A stretch of DNA of 13,025 bases from Desulfamplus sp. (lineage in GTDB: Bacteria; Desulfobacterota; Desulfobacteria; Desulfobacterales; Desulfobacteraceae): assembly GCA_015231395.1 (NCBI GenBank), contig JADGBP010000022.1:1-13025 (forward strand), in the 5' to 3' direction. How positions within the stretch are numbered: the first letter of the stretch is position 1; every line of letters starts with the position of its first letter. A program made the translations under genes and the position numbers. Below, in pieces: positions 12,450-13,025 of this stretch. Below the pieces are notes generated by a model. It did no database searches. It was not told the DNA's origin and saw nothing but the letters and a program-made list of their open reading frames with translations.

Positions 12450-13025
12450 TCCAAGCTGGTCAAGTGCGATTATCCATTTGCAGATATTGGTTGATCCCTC
12501 AACAATATAATAAGTAGGAGCGTCCCTGTAATATCTTGCGACTGGATACTCCGTGGAATAGCCATAAGCTCCCATGATTCTCATGGCGTAGTTTGTGCAT
12601 TTTGTCACAGTCTCGCCCACAAAATATTTTGCCTTTGCCACACTCAGGCCATTATTGAGATCGCCCTGATCCTTTTCCCATGCGGCTTTATAAACCAGAA
12701 AACGGGCAGCATCAATATCGGTTGCCATCTGTGCGATCATATCCTGATTCATCTGGAACTCACCGATTTTTTTGCCGAACTGCTGACGCTCATTGCAGTA
12801 TTTTAGCACAGTGTCTAAACATGCCTGTGCAAGCCCCACTCCACCGGCTGCGGCAGAAAGACGGGTCTGATTAAGAGAGCTGAAAACAATCTTTGCCCCG
12901 TCACCGGGTTTTCCAAGGATATTCTCTTTTGGCACTTTCACATTATCCATAAAAACCTCTCCGGTAGGAGAAGAGTGTGACCCCATCTTTTCTAAAACAG
13001 ATGTGGTTATGCCCGCGAAATTTTT
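12429..13025 (-). CDS. Glutaryl-CoA dehydrogenase-like acyl-CoA dehydrogenase (5' part beyond window)
   Basis: The frame is open to the window edge; Met at 12984-12986 is internal, since family sequence (FAGITTSVLEKMGSHSS) continues upstream of it. About 199 C-terminal residues are visible, roughly half of a normal acyl-CoA dehydrogenase. Visible blocks are GEVFMDNVKVP, the FAD-domain helix RQQFGKKIGEFQMNQ, MGAYGYSTEYPVARYYRDA and the catalytic-base block IVEGSTNI, with Glu encoded at 12498-12500. The residue before that Glu is Val, whereas decarboxylating glutaryl-CoA dehydrogenases such as the human enzyme have Tyr there. Together with the decarboxylase gene 52 bases downstream, this points to a non-decarboxylating glutaryl-CoA dehydrogenase that releases glutaconyl-CoA. 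That specificity is inferred, because the N-terminal active-site residues are outside the window. Confidence 0.8.
   Translation of the reverse strand, partial: KNFAGITTSVLEKMGSHSSPTGEVFMDNVKVPKENILGKPGDGAKIVFSSLNQTRLSAAAGGVGLAQACLDTVLKYCNERQQFGKKIGEFQMNQDMIAQMATDIDAARFLVYKAAWEKDQGDLNNGLSVAKAKYFVGETVTKCTNYAMRIMGAYGYSTEYPVARYYRDAPTYYIVEGSTNICKWIIALDQLGIRKANR

Noticed and set aside
12429..12986. Acyl-CoA dehydrogenase starting at the Met at 12986
   Set aside because: Family-like sequence continues upstream in frame to the window edge, so this Met is internal and the gene is truncated by the window.

Overview
The window looks like accessory and metabolic DNA from an AT-rich anaerobic bacterium, most likely a sulfate-reducing Desulfobacterota (Desulfobacteraceae-like) species. 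The main support is the pairing of a glutaryl-CoA dehydrogenase-type acyl-CoA dehydrogenase with a glutaconyl-CoA decarboxylase alpha subunit, which is known from anaerobic aromatic degraders. AT-rich spacers and abundant repeats fit the same group. The species assignment is inference.

Layout. Bases 1-2281 (minus) hold a large radical-SAM protein of unknown function whose 3' end lies off the window. A 113-bp divergent spacer separates it from recD2 (2395-5247, plus), an SF1B helicase. A 598-bp, very AT-rich gene-free stretch (5248-5845) carries several hairpins and a repeated 17-bp motif. It leads into a compact four-gene plus-strand operon (5846-10180): an AdoMet-decarboxylase-like pyruvoyl enzyme, a GNAT/CelD-like acyltransferase, an ATP-grasp ligase and a fold-III PLP decarboxylase. 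A 462-bp convergent spacer (10181-10642) contains a 270-bp element with perfect 26-bp terminal inverted repeats next to a 31-bp tandem array. On the minus strand follow the glutaconyl-CoA decarboxylase alpha subunit (10643-12376) and, upstream of it, the C-terminal half of the acyl-CoA dehydrogenase (12429 to the window end).

Two things stand out. First, the four-gene operon is a plausible uncharacterised pathway: two unrelated decarboxylases to make amines, one ATP-dependent carboxylate-amine ligase to join them and one acyltransferase to finish the product. No aminopropyltransferase or carboxyspermidine dehydrogenase is present, so it is not a textbook polyamine operon. Second, four of the seven genes carry short tandem repeats inside otherwise conserved proteins, usually at a domain boundary or loop. 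The unit length differs by gene (12, 15, 18 or 21 nt) but is always a multiple of three. The 3' ends of the two catabolic genes also run into tandem repeats, one of which triplicates the stop codon. This suggests a genome-wide process of in-frame repeat expansion under selection for frame.

No rRNA, tRNA, CRISPR array or transposase gene was seen.
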